Source: a virus
Reading direction: 5' to 3' (one strand)
IMG/VR virus record: IMGVR_UViG_3300014502_000013
Location: 1-42,410 of that record
DNA: 42,410 nucleotides
The notes under the pieces are model-generated. The model searched no databases. It saw only the letters and a program-made list of their open reading frames with translations, and was not told the DNA's origin. Position numbers and translations under genes: made by a program. Below, one piece after another: positions 30,667 to 38,632 of this stretch (position 1 is its first letter; every line of letters starts with the position of its first letter).

Positions 30667-31473
30667 TTACCGTTGAACAAGATTCCCAAATTTGCCCTTT
30701 ACGAATTTGTCAGGGTCGTCCCTTCGCGGCGGCGCCGTTCCCGATGGGATCCTCCCTTCCACGTGCCCCTCGCGCTCCCACGTGCGCAAGATTCCGGCGA
30801 TGTACTCCCAATTGCGCTTGCCCGCGTCTTTTTCTTTGGCTACCAGGATCGCGTCAATAACCCAGACGCCGGTATGTTTTTCACAAGCTGCAGCAATCAG
30901 CTCTTTCAAAGAATCCGTTAAAACTTCGATGTTCGTTTCGTAAAGTTCGAAAATATTTAAAAGTTCGTCATTTTTGTCAGCAGATGATGATCTATCTTCT
31001 TCTCTTCTATCATCTTCTGTACTGTTCTGTTGGGTACTGTTGGGTACTGTAGCCCCGTGACGTAACGGTGACGTAACGGTTATGTCATTGTTACGTAACT
31101 GTGACGTGCCCTGTGACTTAATCCTTTCCCGATGTTCCCGTTGTCGCTCTTTATTTGAGATTCGATTAGCTACGAGTTTTCCGGCATAGTCTTGCCAATT
31201 ATGTAAACTAATATAATCGCCATCTTTATCCAACCATCCGGCTTGGCATAAGGCTTCAACGAGTGGGGTCGGCTTGCCTTTCCAATGACAGGCGAGGGCT
31301 AATTCTTTGTCAGTCAATCCTCCAAGGTCGCCGTCCGGGGCGTTGTCGAGGGCCCACCACCACAAAAAATGGAGCAAACCGACAGCCCTCAGATCGTCAA
31401 TATTCAGTAAAGTACAAAGCCGCATTAACTTTCGGTGTGTCCCTAAATCTTGGTGACTCTCAATCCACGCCAT
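30667..31473 (-). CDS. DnaD-like replication initiator protein
   Basis: A 268-aa protein. Residues 1-100 form an N-terminal winged helix (HRKLMRLCTLLNIDD, LVEALCQAGWL). Residues about 118-165 are a basic, Ser/Thr/Asp-rich linker that holds the DNA iterons described separately. Residues about 170-245 match the DnaD C-terminal domain (TGVWVIDAILVAKEKD, NWEYIAGILRTWEREG). Such proteins load the helicase at an origin. As with lambda O, the origin appears to lie within the gene. It follows the AAA+ gene and a 63-aa gene. Confidence 0.85.
   Translation of the reverse strand: MAWIESHQDLGTHRKLMRLCTLLNIDDLRAVGLLHFLWWWALDNAPDGDLGGLTDKELALACHWKGKPTPLVEALCQAGWLDKDGDYISLHNWQDYAGKLVANRISNKERQREHRERIKSQGTSQLRNNDITVTSPLRHGATVPNSTQQNSTEDDRREEDRSSSADKNDELLNIFELYETNIEVLTDSLKELIAAACEKHTGVWVIDAILVAKEKDAGKRNWEYIAGILRTWEREGHVEGRIPSGTAPPRRDDPDKFVKGKFGNLVQR
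31027..31046 (+). repeat. two tandem CTGTTGGGTA repeats
   Basis: Two 10-base copies in a row, ten bases before the 11-base iterons. A length of 10 does not keep the codon frame, so the repetition is not explained by the protein. Confidence 0.7.
31057..31123 (+). repeat. 11-bp iterons in the initiator gene: candidate replication origin
   Basis: Five abutting 11-base units (31057, 31068, 31079, 31090, 31101), then one more after a single base (31113). They are GTGACGTAACG twice, the degenerate GTTATGTCATT, GTTACGTAACT, GTGACGTGCCC and GTGACTTAATC. Units follow GTKACGTAAC, which is close to a palindrome. Eleven is not a multiple of three, so the repeat is at the DNA level. Its place inside the initiator gene mirrors the lambda origin inside gene O. 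Confidence 0.8.
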
Positions 31474-31537
31474 ATCTTTTTTCCTTTATCCGCTAATACC
31501 TACAACAAACCCATCTGCGCCTGTCTCTTAAATCTCT

Positions 31538-31729
31538 TCATTTCGTAAACCCGGCCCGCGGCAGCTTTTCTACTAAGCTGAGGATGTCAATGCTGCGGAG
31601 TTGTTTGTGAGCCGCTGTGAGTTTCTCCAACGCATCCCAATCAGCCGGGGTTTTGGGTACAGCGGTAACTACTATTTGCGCCAATTGAGAGGTGAGGTCT
31701 TCTATTTCCTTCACTAATCCTGTTTCCAT
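31538..31729 (-). CDS. 63-aa helical protein, unknown
   Basis: Helical throughout (METGLVKEIEDLTSQLAQIV, ALEKLTAAHKQLRSIDIL). A perfect GGAGG stands six bases before the ATG. It lies between the AAA+ gene and the initiator gene, so it may assist either. Not recognised. Confidence 0.65.
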   Translation of the reverse strand: METGLVKEIEDLTSQLAQIVVTAVPKTPADWDALEKLTAAHKQLRSIDILSLVEKLPRAGFTK

Positions 31730-31739
31730 TACAACCTCC

Positions 31740-32702
31740 TCAAATTAATAACAGTGATTCTTCCGGCTTATGGATGAGTGGCCTCGCGTCTGTGCTATAT
31801 TTCGCCTTCATTCGCAATACCCGGATTGCCTCTTCTTCAGTCGGCTCTCTCATCAACTGCCAAACACCGCGGGCCTGCCTCACATCCCCAAGCTGGTTAT
31901 CGAATACCTGCCGTCCTATCATTTCCGCAAGATCCTCGGGGCACTGCTCGGAGCGAGAGAGCATAGACCGCACCACGTCAATGAATTCTTGCCGCGTGTA
32001 ACGCTGGAAGACAGGATGCAGGGCAAAGCGCGATAGAAATTCCGGCGGCATCTTATTGGAACGGTTGCAGGCGCCGATGACCATACAATTGAGCTTCAGC
32101 CCGCGGGTATCTCCCTGCTTGGTGTTGATAATCTCGCCGGCTTCCATGAGCCCCAATGTCAAGCTGAAAACATCATGTCTCATCTTGTCCGCTTCATCCA
32201 GTAGCAGTACACCGGGTCTCTTTTCAAACAGCAAGTCAGAAAGCCCTTTGCCGGATGTGCGGCTCCCGAAAACCATCAAAGCATCGGGCACGGTAGCTCT
32301 TATGGCATCCAGCATCACACTCTTACAGCATGCCGGCGGCCCTTCTAACAGAAAATGAGTGCGTGTGCGTTTCTGGATAGCATAGGCAATCGTTTCCTTA
32401 ATGTCGTCGAAGCCAACTATTAAGTCCATCGCTGCCAGGATGACAGCGGCTGAAACGTCTTGCAGTGGCTGTTCGGGGTTTGTAGCCAAGCCCCGGCCCT
32501 TAGAAGTCAGAGCGTATAAACTGGGGCCATACTGCCCGATCCCGACACGTGATGATCGTACCCGTAGGATAATAAGTCCTGCTTCTGCCAATCGGTTAAT
32601 ATCAGCCCTCCCCGCACCGACCGCCGAAGCGTCCCAGCATTGTGGGGCTCTTTTGGCTTCGAAGTTTAGAGCCTGCGTTAAGATTTCGATATCCGTAGCC
32701 AT
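31740..32702 (-). CDS. AAA+ ATPase with MCM-like P-loop
   Basis: A 320-aa protein. Residues 1-85 look like a winged helix. Residues about 94-280 are an AAA+ core: GFDDIKETIAYAI, LLEGPPACCKS (Walker A, about 118-128), VLLLDEADKM (Walker B, about 165), GACNRSNK (sensor 1) and LSRF (arginine-finger region). The Walker A has Cys where most have Gly before Lys, like the Ala of MCM (AKS). It may open or remodel DNA at the origin. Its ATG overlaps the ASCH stop (TAATG). RuvB/MoxR relation is also possible. Confidence 0.8.
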   Translation of the reverse strand: MATDIEILTQALNFEAKRAPQCWDASAVGAGRADINRLAEAGLIILRVRSSRVGIGQYGPSLYALTSKGRGLATNPEQPLQDVSAAVILAAMDLIVGFDDIKETIAYAIQKRTRTHFLLEGPPACCKSVMLDAIRATVPDALMVFGSRTSGKGLSDLLFEKRPGVLLLDEADKMRHDVFSLTLGLMEAGEIINTKQGDTRGLKLNCMVIGACNRSNKMPPEFLSRFALHPVFQRYTRQEFIDVVRSMLSRSEQCPEDLAEMIGRQVFDNQLGDVRQARGVWQLMREPTEEEAIRVLRMKAKYSTDARPLIHKPEESLLLI

Positions 32703-33148
32703 TAACTTTTGACCTCTGATTTCGGTAAATTTACTTCAAAGAATCCCAGCTGGCCGCAGTAAGGAATTGGTTTGTCGTAAAGCAAAGGGTTAGCCAGGAC
32801 AAAGCCGTACTTCCCCACGAACCACGGACTTTTACTTTCCGTTACACAGCCGGTGATATCCACCTCCCCAATGATGGCGCCGAGTGATTTAAAATGAATA
32901 TAATTTTGTTTAACAATATTTCCATCTGACTGGCCGTGAAGAAGTTCTATTAAAGTAAAAGCCGCATACATATTGGGGTAATCTTCCGTCTTGCTCGCGT
33001 GCACATAAATGCGCATTGGTACCGGGATGGCGAAATTAACCGCGCCGGATGCGACTTTGCGTCCGATAAACCAATCCCGATTTTCGATATCCTTGTATCC
33101 GGCGCAGATCAGCCACGCCCACGGTTGTTTGATCGATAACGCTTTCAT
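32702..33148 (-). CDS. ASCH-domain protein
   Basis: A 148-aa protein. The ASCH pattern is clear: MKALSIKQPWAWLICAGYKD, IENRDW, then GAIIGEVDITGCV, SPWFVGKYGFVL and IPYCGQLGFFEV. ASCH domains have a PUA-like fold that binds RNA or modified bases, and some act as amidohydrolases on modified cytidine. It overlaps the DUF5131 gene by four bases (ATGA) and the AAA+ gene by one. Its partners suggest a base-modification or RNA role in the early phase. Confidence 0.85.
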   Translation of the reverse strand: MKALSIKQPWAWLICAGYKDIENRDWFIGRKVASGAVNFAIPVPMRIYVHASKTEDYPNMYAAFTLIELLHGQSDGNIVKQNYIHFKSLGAIIGEVDITGCVTESKSPWFVGKYGFVLANPLLYDKPIPYCGQLGFFEVNLPKSEVKS

Positions 33149-33930
33149 TTCGGGAACTCCTGGCGTAATCGGTATAAATTAATCCCATTCCCATCTTTGC
33201 CAACCCATTTTTTGAATTCAGGACTTTGACCGAGTAAAGGATCAAGATTATCCTTCAGAAACACCGGAATCCCGGCCTTGTCGCATGCTTCGACTATCTC
33301 ACGAACCCAAGCGATCTCCGGCATTACCTTACGCGGCCTCTCCTGTCCGCCGATGACAACCCAGTTAACCCAATTAGTGTCAATAGCAGAACACTGAGCC
33401 AGTCTTTCATAAAGAGGCTCGATGGATAACCAAGTGTGAGTATCGGCACGGGTTGCGTTTAGCCCCATGAATGCTTCATCTAATCCTTTGTTATCGCAAA
33501 CACTCGTCCCCACCAAAGCGTTTTCCGGGAACTTGCCCCACTTGCGGAGATTGTGAGGGGCTTTAGTCAGGAAGAAGAATTGAGAATCGGGGCATTGTTC
33601 TATAACATCAAATACCGCATTCTTGAGAAATATCCCTTCTGAAAATATAGTCGTTGGTTCTTGTAACGAAATCCAATATGTCGGGTCAACCCAATCCCCA
33701 AACAGGTCGCCAGTAAAACAGGCTCCAATTCTGGCGGGCTTCTTGAGTTTCAGCGGGTCAAGCAATAGTTTCGAGTGAAGTGTCGGTTCAAATGACCTGT
33801 GGAAACGTTCAGCCATCGATTTAGCCCAGCAGTTCTCACCCACCGCGCAAACTCCCGTCTTCCAGTGGTCGCAGCCGGTGTAAAAATTCCAGGCCCAGTT
33901 AAGGTATTCGATATCGGTTTTAGTTAGCAT
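33145..33930 (-). CDS. phage Gp37/Gp68 family protein (DUF5131)
   Basis: A 261-aa protein. EYLNWAWNFYTGCDHW, then CAVGENCWAKSMAERF, place three Cys as in the DUF5131/Gp37-Gp68 family, which resembles radical-SAM enzymes. Further blocks TGDLFGDWV, FFFLTKAP, WLSIEPL and VVIGGQERP fit the family. ATG 33930 is used because GAGAG lies just upstream, and it overlaps the end of the ParB-family gene; in-frame codons farther up are not plausible. The reaction is unknown; it probably uses a metal-sulfur cluster. Confidence 0.85.
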   Translation of the reverse strand: MLTKTDIEYLNWAWNFYTGCDHWKTGVCAVGENCWAKSMAERFHRSFEPTLHSKLLLDPLKLKKPARIGACFTGDLFGDWVDPTYWISLQEPTTIFSEGIFLKNAVFDVIEQCPDSQFFFLTKAPHNLRKWGKFPENALVGTSVCDNKGLDEAFMGLNATRADTHTWLSIEPLYERLAQCSAIDTNWVNWVVIGGQERPRKVMPEIAWVREIVEACDKAGIPVFLKDNLDPLLGQSPEFKKWVGKDGNGINLYRLRQEFPK

Positions 33931-36214
33931 CGCCGCTCTCGCTGTCCCCAGGCAAGGCAAGCTGAATGGTTTCCGTGCACTTTCCCCAGCCAACTCCCAC
34001 ACCGCCGGCTGTGCTCTTTTTACCACTGGATTTCCAGACCTTGACCTCGGTGACGTCTTCGGGTTTCTTGCCAACTGCGGCAATGGCCACGTTGATGTTA
34101 TCTGCGGTCACATCATTGAAACTATGGCCTTTGAAGCTAATCCGATAGGTGTGGTTTAAGATGAAGATCACACCTGTTGCGTCAGTGTCTATCGAGGTTG
34201 AAATCGGTATATACGAATCCTTAGCCTGTCGGTCGGCGCTTTCCTTGTAGCTACCTATGGCGATAATGACACCCGCACTATTTTCAGCCACCCAGTCGCT
34301 GCCGATTTTTTTCAGCTTATAGATAGGTGGGTCAACGATCGGGACTGCAACTGCTGCCGGGGTGGGTTTTCCCATGTGCGCAGCCTTAAACGATTTCAGC
34401 AGCCGGTCAACAGTTTCCTTGTCCGGATTGCCATAACTGCCTTCATTTATAAATATTTCAAAACTGAGACGCGCAATCATCCGCATTAATGTATCGTTAT
34501 CAAAATTCTTTGCGCGGATGGTGTTCATGGCAACGTCGTTCAAATATTCTTGTTCGTCTTCTTCATCCTCCTTGATTTCAAACAAGTTAAATGCTTTAAC
34601 AAATGGCAGGATCTGCTCAGTGTCGCTTGTAGAATTCAGTAGGCACTCAATTGTAGTCTGCAGACTCTTCTCATTGATGGGCAGCTCGGTAAAAACGTCT
34701 TCGATGTACTTCTCGGCTTTCTCGGCTTCAACTTCCTGAGCGTGTTTATCTGCAGCGGCTTTGGTCTTTTCTTTAGTCTTGAGGCATTCCTTATCAATGC
34801 AACAGGCTTCATATTTACCCGAATAATCGGGGATAGCCGCCCGCTTCGGACAAGTTTTGCATTCTGTCGGATTATCGAGCTGTTTTAATCTCCAGCCGGA
34901 AAGTGGCTCTTTAAAATCAGCTTTCGCGGGAAAGTTAACGATACCCTGGGCTTTTAGATCGTCTATCTCTTTTTGATGAGTTGCCTGCTGGACGGCATTG
35001 TTCTTTTCGACCCAGCAATCGTTGTTATCACATCGCGGTGAAGGCTCTTCTTTGGCGCTTCCCCAAGGCGATTTAAGCATCAGTCGGTGCTCACAGTCAT
35101 TGCAGCAAACCGGGTCAAAATGTATCTCATACCCGTAATTGAGTACCGTAGATGTGAGTGGACGGGTTTTGTCCCAAAGGTTGCTTTTAATCTTTCTATC
35201 CAGCTCGGCAACCGTTGTCCTGTTTTCTACTACCGACTTCGCCAATCGGTTCATTTCTTTCGGGTCTTTCACCTGCAGTAGATATCGCGCGTGGGTCTCG
35301 GATATGTCGTGAGAAATAACTTTGTCCTGGATTTCCCCCGGCAACTCCAGCAGTCGCAAAGTGTTAGCGATCTCTCCCTGACTGACGTTGTGGATCCGGG
35401 CCAATTCCGCCTGCGTAATCTTGAAATCCTCCAGATACTTTTTGTAGAACTTGGCCAGCTCGATCGGTGACAAATCGTGCCTAATGGTGTTGGCCTCCAT
35501 GACCAGGTCCGCCATCTGCTTGTCTGTGAGTTCCCGGATGATGACCGGAAGCATCTGCCAGACTTTGTCCCTCGAAGCCTCAAGCAAGAGTTCATATCCG
35601 CATAGCCTTATCCAGCCGTCCCCCATTTCGTATTTACCATCCGGACGGCAGCGGACAACCGGTGTCTGCAGCAACCCATGTTCTTTGATAGATGCGGCAA
35701 TGCGCTCTACCACATCTTGGGGCGGTTTAATTCTTCCCTCGGGCTGATATGGGTTCGGTAGGATATAATTGATGTCCAGCTTAATTACGGTTTCGAATGC
35801 AAGTTGTCCGCTTACCTCGGCGGACGAGGTCTCCTTTTTTGTTTTTACTGCCATCTCCTCTCCTTTTTCCTTGACTGATTTAAGATACTTTGCCCAATCC
35901 TTCAGGCAAACTTTTTGATAACCAATTTCTCCGTGATAACCTTCGACAGGAAAACTCAGGTTCACGCTGTGATCAGTCGGGCCCAATTCGCAGGCATGAC
36001 ATTCTTCATCCGGGACTTGGGTGTCCAATCTGACACCTGCAGGAATAGCCGCTGACTTTTTCTTCTCATCCATTTTGTCGAACGTAGTTAGTTTCGGTTT
36101 CTCTTCCTGCCAGTGCTCCGGTGTCAACCCGGCCTTGATTAGCGCGGCGTCCCGGGTATCCGCTTCCGGCAGCTCAACATCTTCTCCGTTTAGATTTACT
36201 GTGAATATTGGCAT
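33920..36214 (-). CDS. large ParB-family protein with zinc-like middle region
   Basis: A 764-aa protein. Residues 1-120 form an extra N-terminal region with a Cys pair (ECHACELG). Residues about 140-330 are ParB: NPYQPEGRI, IAASIKEHGLLQTPVV, EMGDGWIRLCGYELL (box I, GxRR replaced by GWIR), NTIRHDLSPIELAKFYKKYL and an HTH (ITQAELARIHNVSQGEIANTL). Residues about 365-520 hold many Cys (CCNDCEH, CDNNDC, CKTCPKR). The rest is helical, then beta. ATG 36214 has AAGG five bases upstream. It may act in partition, replication or DNA nicking. An internal start at 35854 has a strong site. Confidence 0.85.
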   Translation of the reverse strand: MPIFTVNLNGEDVELPEADTRDAALIKAGLTPEHWQEEKPKLTTFDKMDEKKKSAAIPAGVRLDTQVPDEECHACELGPTDHSVNLSFPVEGYHGEIGYQKVCLKDWAKYLKSVKEKGEEMAVKTKKETSSAEVSGQLAFETVIKLDINYILPNPYQPEGRIKPPQDVVERIAASIKEHGLLQTPVVRCRPDGKYEMGDGWIRLCGYELLLEASRDKVWQMLPVIIRELTDKQMADLVMEANTIRHDLSPIELAKFYKKYLEDFKITQAELARIHNVSQGEIANTLRLLELPGEIQDKVISHDISETHARYLLQVKDPKEMNRLAKSVVENRTTVAELDRKIKSNLWDKTRPLTSTVLNYGYEIHFDPVCCNDCEHRLMLKSPWGSAKEEPSPRCDNNDCWVEKNNAVQQATHQKEIDDLKAQGIVNFPAKADFKEPLSGWRLKQLDNPTECKTCPKRAAIPDYSGKYEACCIDKECLKTKEKTKAAADKHAQEVEAEKAEKYIEDVFTELPINEKSLQTTIECLLNSTSDTEQILPFVKAFNLFEIKEDEEDEQEYLNDVAMNTIRAKNFDNDTLMRMIARLSFEIFINEGSYGNPDKETVDRLLKSFKAAHMGKPTPAAVAVPIVDPPIYKLKKIGSDWVAENSAGVIIAIGSYKESADRQAKDSYIPISTSIDTDATGVIFILNHTYRISFKGHSFNDVTADNINVAIAAVGKKPEDVTEVKVWKSSGKKSTAGGVGVGWGKCTETIQLALPGDSESGDAN

Positions 36215-36306
36215 TGATTCCTTCTCCGGGGAGGCCGGGGATTTAACCACCTATTGTTACCCCGGCCTCCCACACCCGTTATGCTAAATCTGCTTTGGGT
36301 TCTAAG

Positions 36307-37050
36307 TTAGAATGGGATATCATCACCCGGTTCGGGATCGAGTTTTAACTTTGCCTGCAGCCACTGGATTAATTGTTCTGCCTGAAGTTGAGTTAAATCT
36401 TTTTTAGCCTTGGCAACCCAACCGCGCTTAACAATTTCAGCACCGAGAGCGGCAAGTGGCGTGACTGTTTTTTCCAGCCATTCATCCAACACTTTCAGCG
36501 TTGCAGGATTGACCTTCGCGAGAGATGTTCCGGAAGGTTGAGTACCAGGGGCTGCAGCGGGTTTTGAGGTCATACCTGACTGCGGTGTAGACTTTGGCGC
36601 AGCTGCACTGGTAGCCTCTCCAGTAAGTCGGGGTAATAACCAATTATTAAGTGCGGTTGACTGTTCGGGTGTTGCCTTTCCTGCAATAACCAGTTCGCAT
36701 ACAATCTTTGCCGCGCACTGGCTTTCGATGCTATTCCTGTCCTCTGATGTACGCCCGGTGTAGGCGCTGCGACCCGGCCCCTTGCCTTGACCACTCACCG
36801 GCTGCCCGTCAACGAATAACTGCTTTATAGAATGGTTTACTCCAGAGGCACTAGCCGTCTGCCAGGACTTGTCCTCGATTTCGCAATCAAGCACTTTACC
36901 GACTACGAAATATCCGGCGATCGTACTGCTTATGGTTTCGTATTTTTGCCCATCCTCACCCATAAAGGCGTAACTGGTGAGGTCTTTACCGTTGCTGGTG
37001 AAATGCCGAGGTTCTACCATTGTTTTGACTGTGATTTGTTTCCTTTCCAT
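36307..37050 (-). CDS. SSB-like protein with acidic C-terminal tail
   Basis: A 247-aa protein. The first about 130 residues are strand-rich (ITVKTMVEPRHFTSNGKDL, YETISSTIAGYFVVGKVLDCEIEDK), as in an OB fold. A Ser/Pro/Ala-rich linker follows (about 140-175), then a helical part and the end PEPGDDIPF, which matches the SSB tail DDIPF that recruits repair and replication enzymes. It is not a standard short SSB. It is placed beside the ParB-family gene and the coiled-coil gene of the recombination set. Confidence 0.65.
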   Translation of the reverse strand: MERKQITVKTMVEPRHFTSNGKDLTSYAFMGEDGQKYETISSTIAGYFVVGKVLDCEIEDKSWQTASASGVNHSIKQLFVDGQPVSGQGKGPGRSAYTGRTSEDRNSIESQCAAKIVCELVIAGKATPEQSTALNNWLLPRLTGEATSAAAPKSTPQSGMTSKPAAAPGTQPSGTSLAKVNPATLKVLDEWLEKTVTPLAALGAEIVKRGWVAKAKKDLTQLQAEQLIQWLQAKLKLDPEPGDDIPF

Positions 37051-37112
37051 TTATATCCTCTTTTCTTTTTATTAACCCGTTACTTACGGGTTGATTCATT
37101 ACTTTTACTTAG

Positions 37113-37763
37113 TTATTTCGTGTTGACTTTCAGCGTGTCTTCTGTCCAGATGCGGATACCTGAAATCGAGGAGATCCCAGCCCGGACAAGTTTGCCGATT
37201 GCCACCTCATCAACCCTGAGGTATTCTGCCGGGACTTTGGTTATGTCCTGGACTTCCCATTTTTTGACTTTCATTGTTCCCAACGTACCTGACTCCGTTC
37301 TGACAGTGGCCGGGGGTGCTGCTGGTGCGTCAATGATATTTACAGACTGTGTAATCTCGCCGGTACCGTTAAGTTTGGCCTCGGCTTGCGCCGCTTCAAC
37401 GCGTAAGTTATTGATTCGCTCAATTTCGGCGGCCTTCTTTTGCTGTTCCTGTCGAAAGACCATGACCTTAGTACGTGTGGTTTTATCGGCGGCGTCCAGC
37501 GGCGCCGTTATTGCTTTGAAAGCATCGTTAACCAGTTTCAAGTGTTCATTAATCGGACTGACATATTCCTTGCGCTTCTCTTCGATGGTCTTCTTGAGCC
37601 GGGCTATGATGCTGAGGTCATCGGTGGCAAGTTTCACATCTTCTTCTTTAGCGATAATCAGGCCTTCCGCAAATACCTGAAGCCTCTGTACCGATTGGGA
37701 CAAGTCGACTACCCCGGGGTCGCTGTTGGGGTTGACTTTAATTACTGCCGTTGAATTCTCCAA
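37113..37763 (-). CDS. recombination-associated coiled-coil protein
   Basis: A 216-aa protein. Residues 40-125 are a long charged helix (IARLKKTIEEKRKEYVSPINEH, DKTTRTKVMVFRQEQQKKAAEIERI). The C-terminal 50 residues (WEVQDITKVPAEYLRVDEVAIGKLVRAGI, SGIRIWTEDT) form a small domain that is common in phage proteins next to recombinases and SSB. It probably helps recombination. No enzyme motif is visible. Confidence 0.7.
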   Translation of the reverse strand: MENSTAVIKVNPNSDPGVVDLSQSVQRLQVFAEGLIIAKEEDVKLATDDLSIIARLKKTIEEKRKEYVSPINEHLKLVNDAFKAITAPLDAADKTTRTKVMVFRQEQQKKAAEIERINNLRVEAAQAEAKLNGTGEITQSVNIIDAPAAPPATVRTESGTLGTMKVKKWEVQDITKVPAEYLRVDEVAIGKLVRAGISSISGIRIWTEDTLKVNTK

Positions 37764-37785
37764 TTTCCTTCTCCTTCCCTTTTAT

Positions 37786-38025
37786 TTACTCTTTGAAAAC
37801 TGCGTGTAGTACTTTGCCATCAGTTAAGATTGAGCTGATAAGAATTCCGTCCGGGGTTTCTGTCAGGAATAAGGTTCTAGCGTTCGCGGTAGTCACATCC
37901 TGACCGTCCAATTTCGCCTTTGCCTTGGCGCTCGCTGAAACTATCTTGAACACCTCGGACATGGAATAGCTGACGATTATATATTTAGCTTCGGGTGACT
38001 TTGATTTTGTTTTTGTCTCTGCCAT
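37786..38025 (-). CDS. 79-aa early protein, unknown
   Basis: A basic N-terminus (AETKTKSKSPEAK) is followed by a small alpha/beta part (YIIVSYSMSEVFKIVSASAKAKAKL, GILISSILTDGKVLHAVFKE). It lies between the HTH gene and the coiled-coil gene. Not recognised. Confidence 0.65.
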   Translation of the reverse strand: MAETKTKSKSPEAKYIIVSYSMSEVFKIVSASAKAKAKLDGQDVTTANARTLFLTETPDGILISSILTDGKVLHAVFKE

Positions 38026-38042
38026 CTTTCCTTCTTTCCTCT

Positions 38043-38264
38043 TTATTTCATCCAGCCGGGGTCACCCGGCTTGTGATTGCCTTTACAGTCTTCCATCCAA
38101 CGAATAATCTTGTCCTTTGAAATAATCCACTTCTTCTTGCCAAGTTTCCGGGCCGGGATTGTGCCGTCCTCCAGATACGTGTAGGCGGTGTTGACGCAAA
38201 TCCCAACCAGTGTCGCCATTTCTGCTACTGACAGAGTAGCTTTCTCTACTGGTATAGTTGTCAT
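38043..38264 (-). CDS. excisionase-like HTH protein
   Basis: A 73-aa protein with a MerR/excisionase type winged helix: LSVAEMATLVGICVNTAYTYLEDG, then IPARKLGKKKWIISKDKIIRWM. Small proteins of this kind bend DNA beside attP and aid excision, or regulate early genes. It is at the start of the early operon, 4 kb from the integrase. Its short, basic C-terminus agrees with DNA binding. Confidence 0.78.
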   Translation of the reverse strand: MTTIPVEKATLSVAEMATLVGICVNTAYTYLEDGTIPARKLGKKKWIISKDKIIRWMEDCKGNHKPGDPGWMK

Positions 38265-38266
38265 GG

Positions 38267-38515
38267 TTATTTGCCCCTCACTATGGAAGCCTCTACCCGG
38301 TCAAGACAGGCTGAAACGTCCTTGCAAGAATAACGTATGCCTTCATTCCCGGTGGGTGTCCGATAGTCCTCTTCGACTATTTCAGTGTCTTTGGCGAACA
38401 GGGATCCGAACTTGCCCTGGAATCCGCAGATAGCGCAAGTTCGTTGACCCTCTTTTTCCTTGCGGGTTTTGGGTGTCTGATATCCGGTTTGTGCTTGTAG
38501 AGTCGATTCCATCAT
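38267..38515 (-). CDS. 82-aa zinc-knuckle protein
   Basis: Cys pairs CAICGFQG (about 27-34) and SCKDVSACLD (about 64-73) may hold one zinc. A perfect AGGAGG stands upstream of ATG 38515, inside the small gene before it. It is part of the early operon. Unknown function. Confidence 0.68.
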   Translation of the reverse strand: MMESTLQAQTGYQTPKTRKEKEGQRTCAICGFQGKFGSLFAKDTEIVEEDYRTPTGNEGIRYSCKDVSACLDRVEASIVRGK

Positions 38516-38517
38516 TT

Positions 38518-38619
38518 TTAGTGACCTCCTAAATTAACTAAGAAGAAGACCAGAGCAGCCAAGGAGACGAGCAGGAGAATAGCTGTGAAGGCCAAGTGAT
38601 TTGGTAATTTTGTTGCCAT
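38518..38619 (-). CDS. 33-aa membrane peptide
   Basis: MATKLPNHLAFTAILLLV, then a run of Leu/Val/Ala/Phe to the end: one membrane helix. GGAG lies nine bases upstream of the ATG and its stop is two bases before the next start. Such tiny genes are easily missed. It could modify a membrane protein of the host. Confidence 0.5.
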   Translation of the reverse strand: MATKLPNHLAFTAILLLVSLAALVFFLVNLGGH

Positions 38620-38632
38620 TTCCTAGAGCTCC

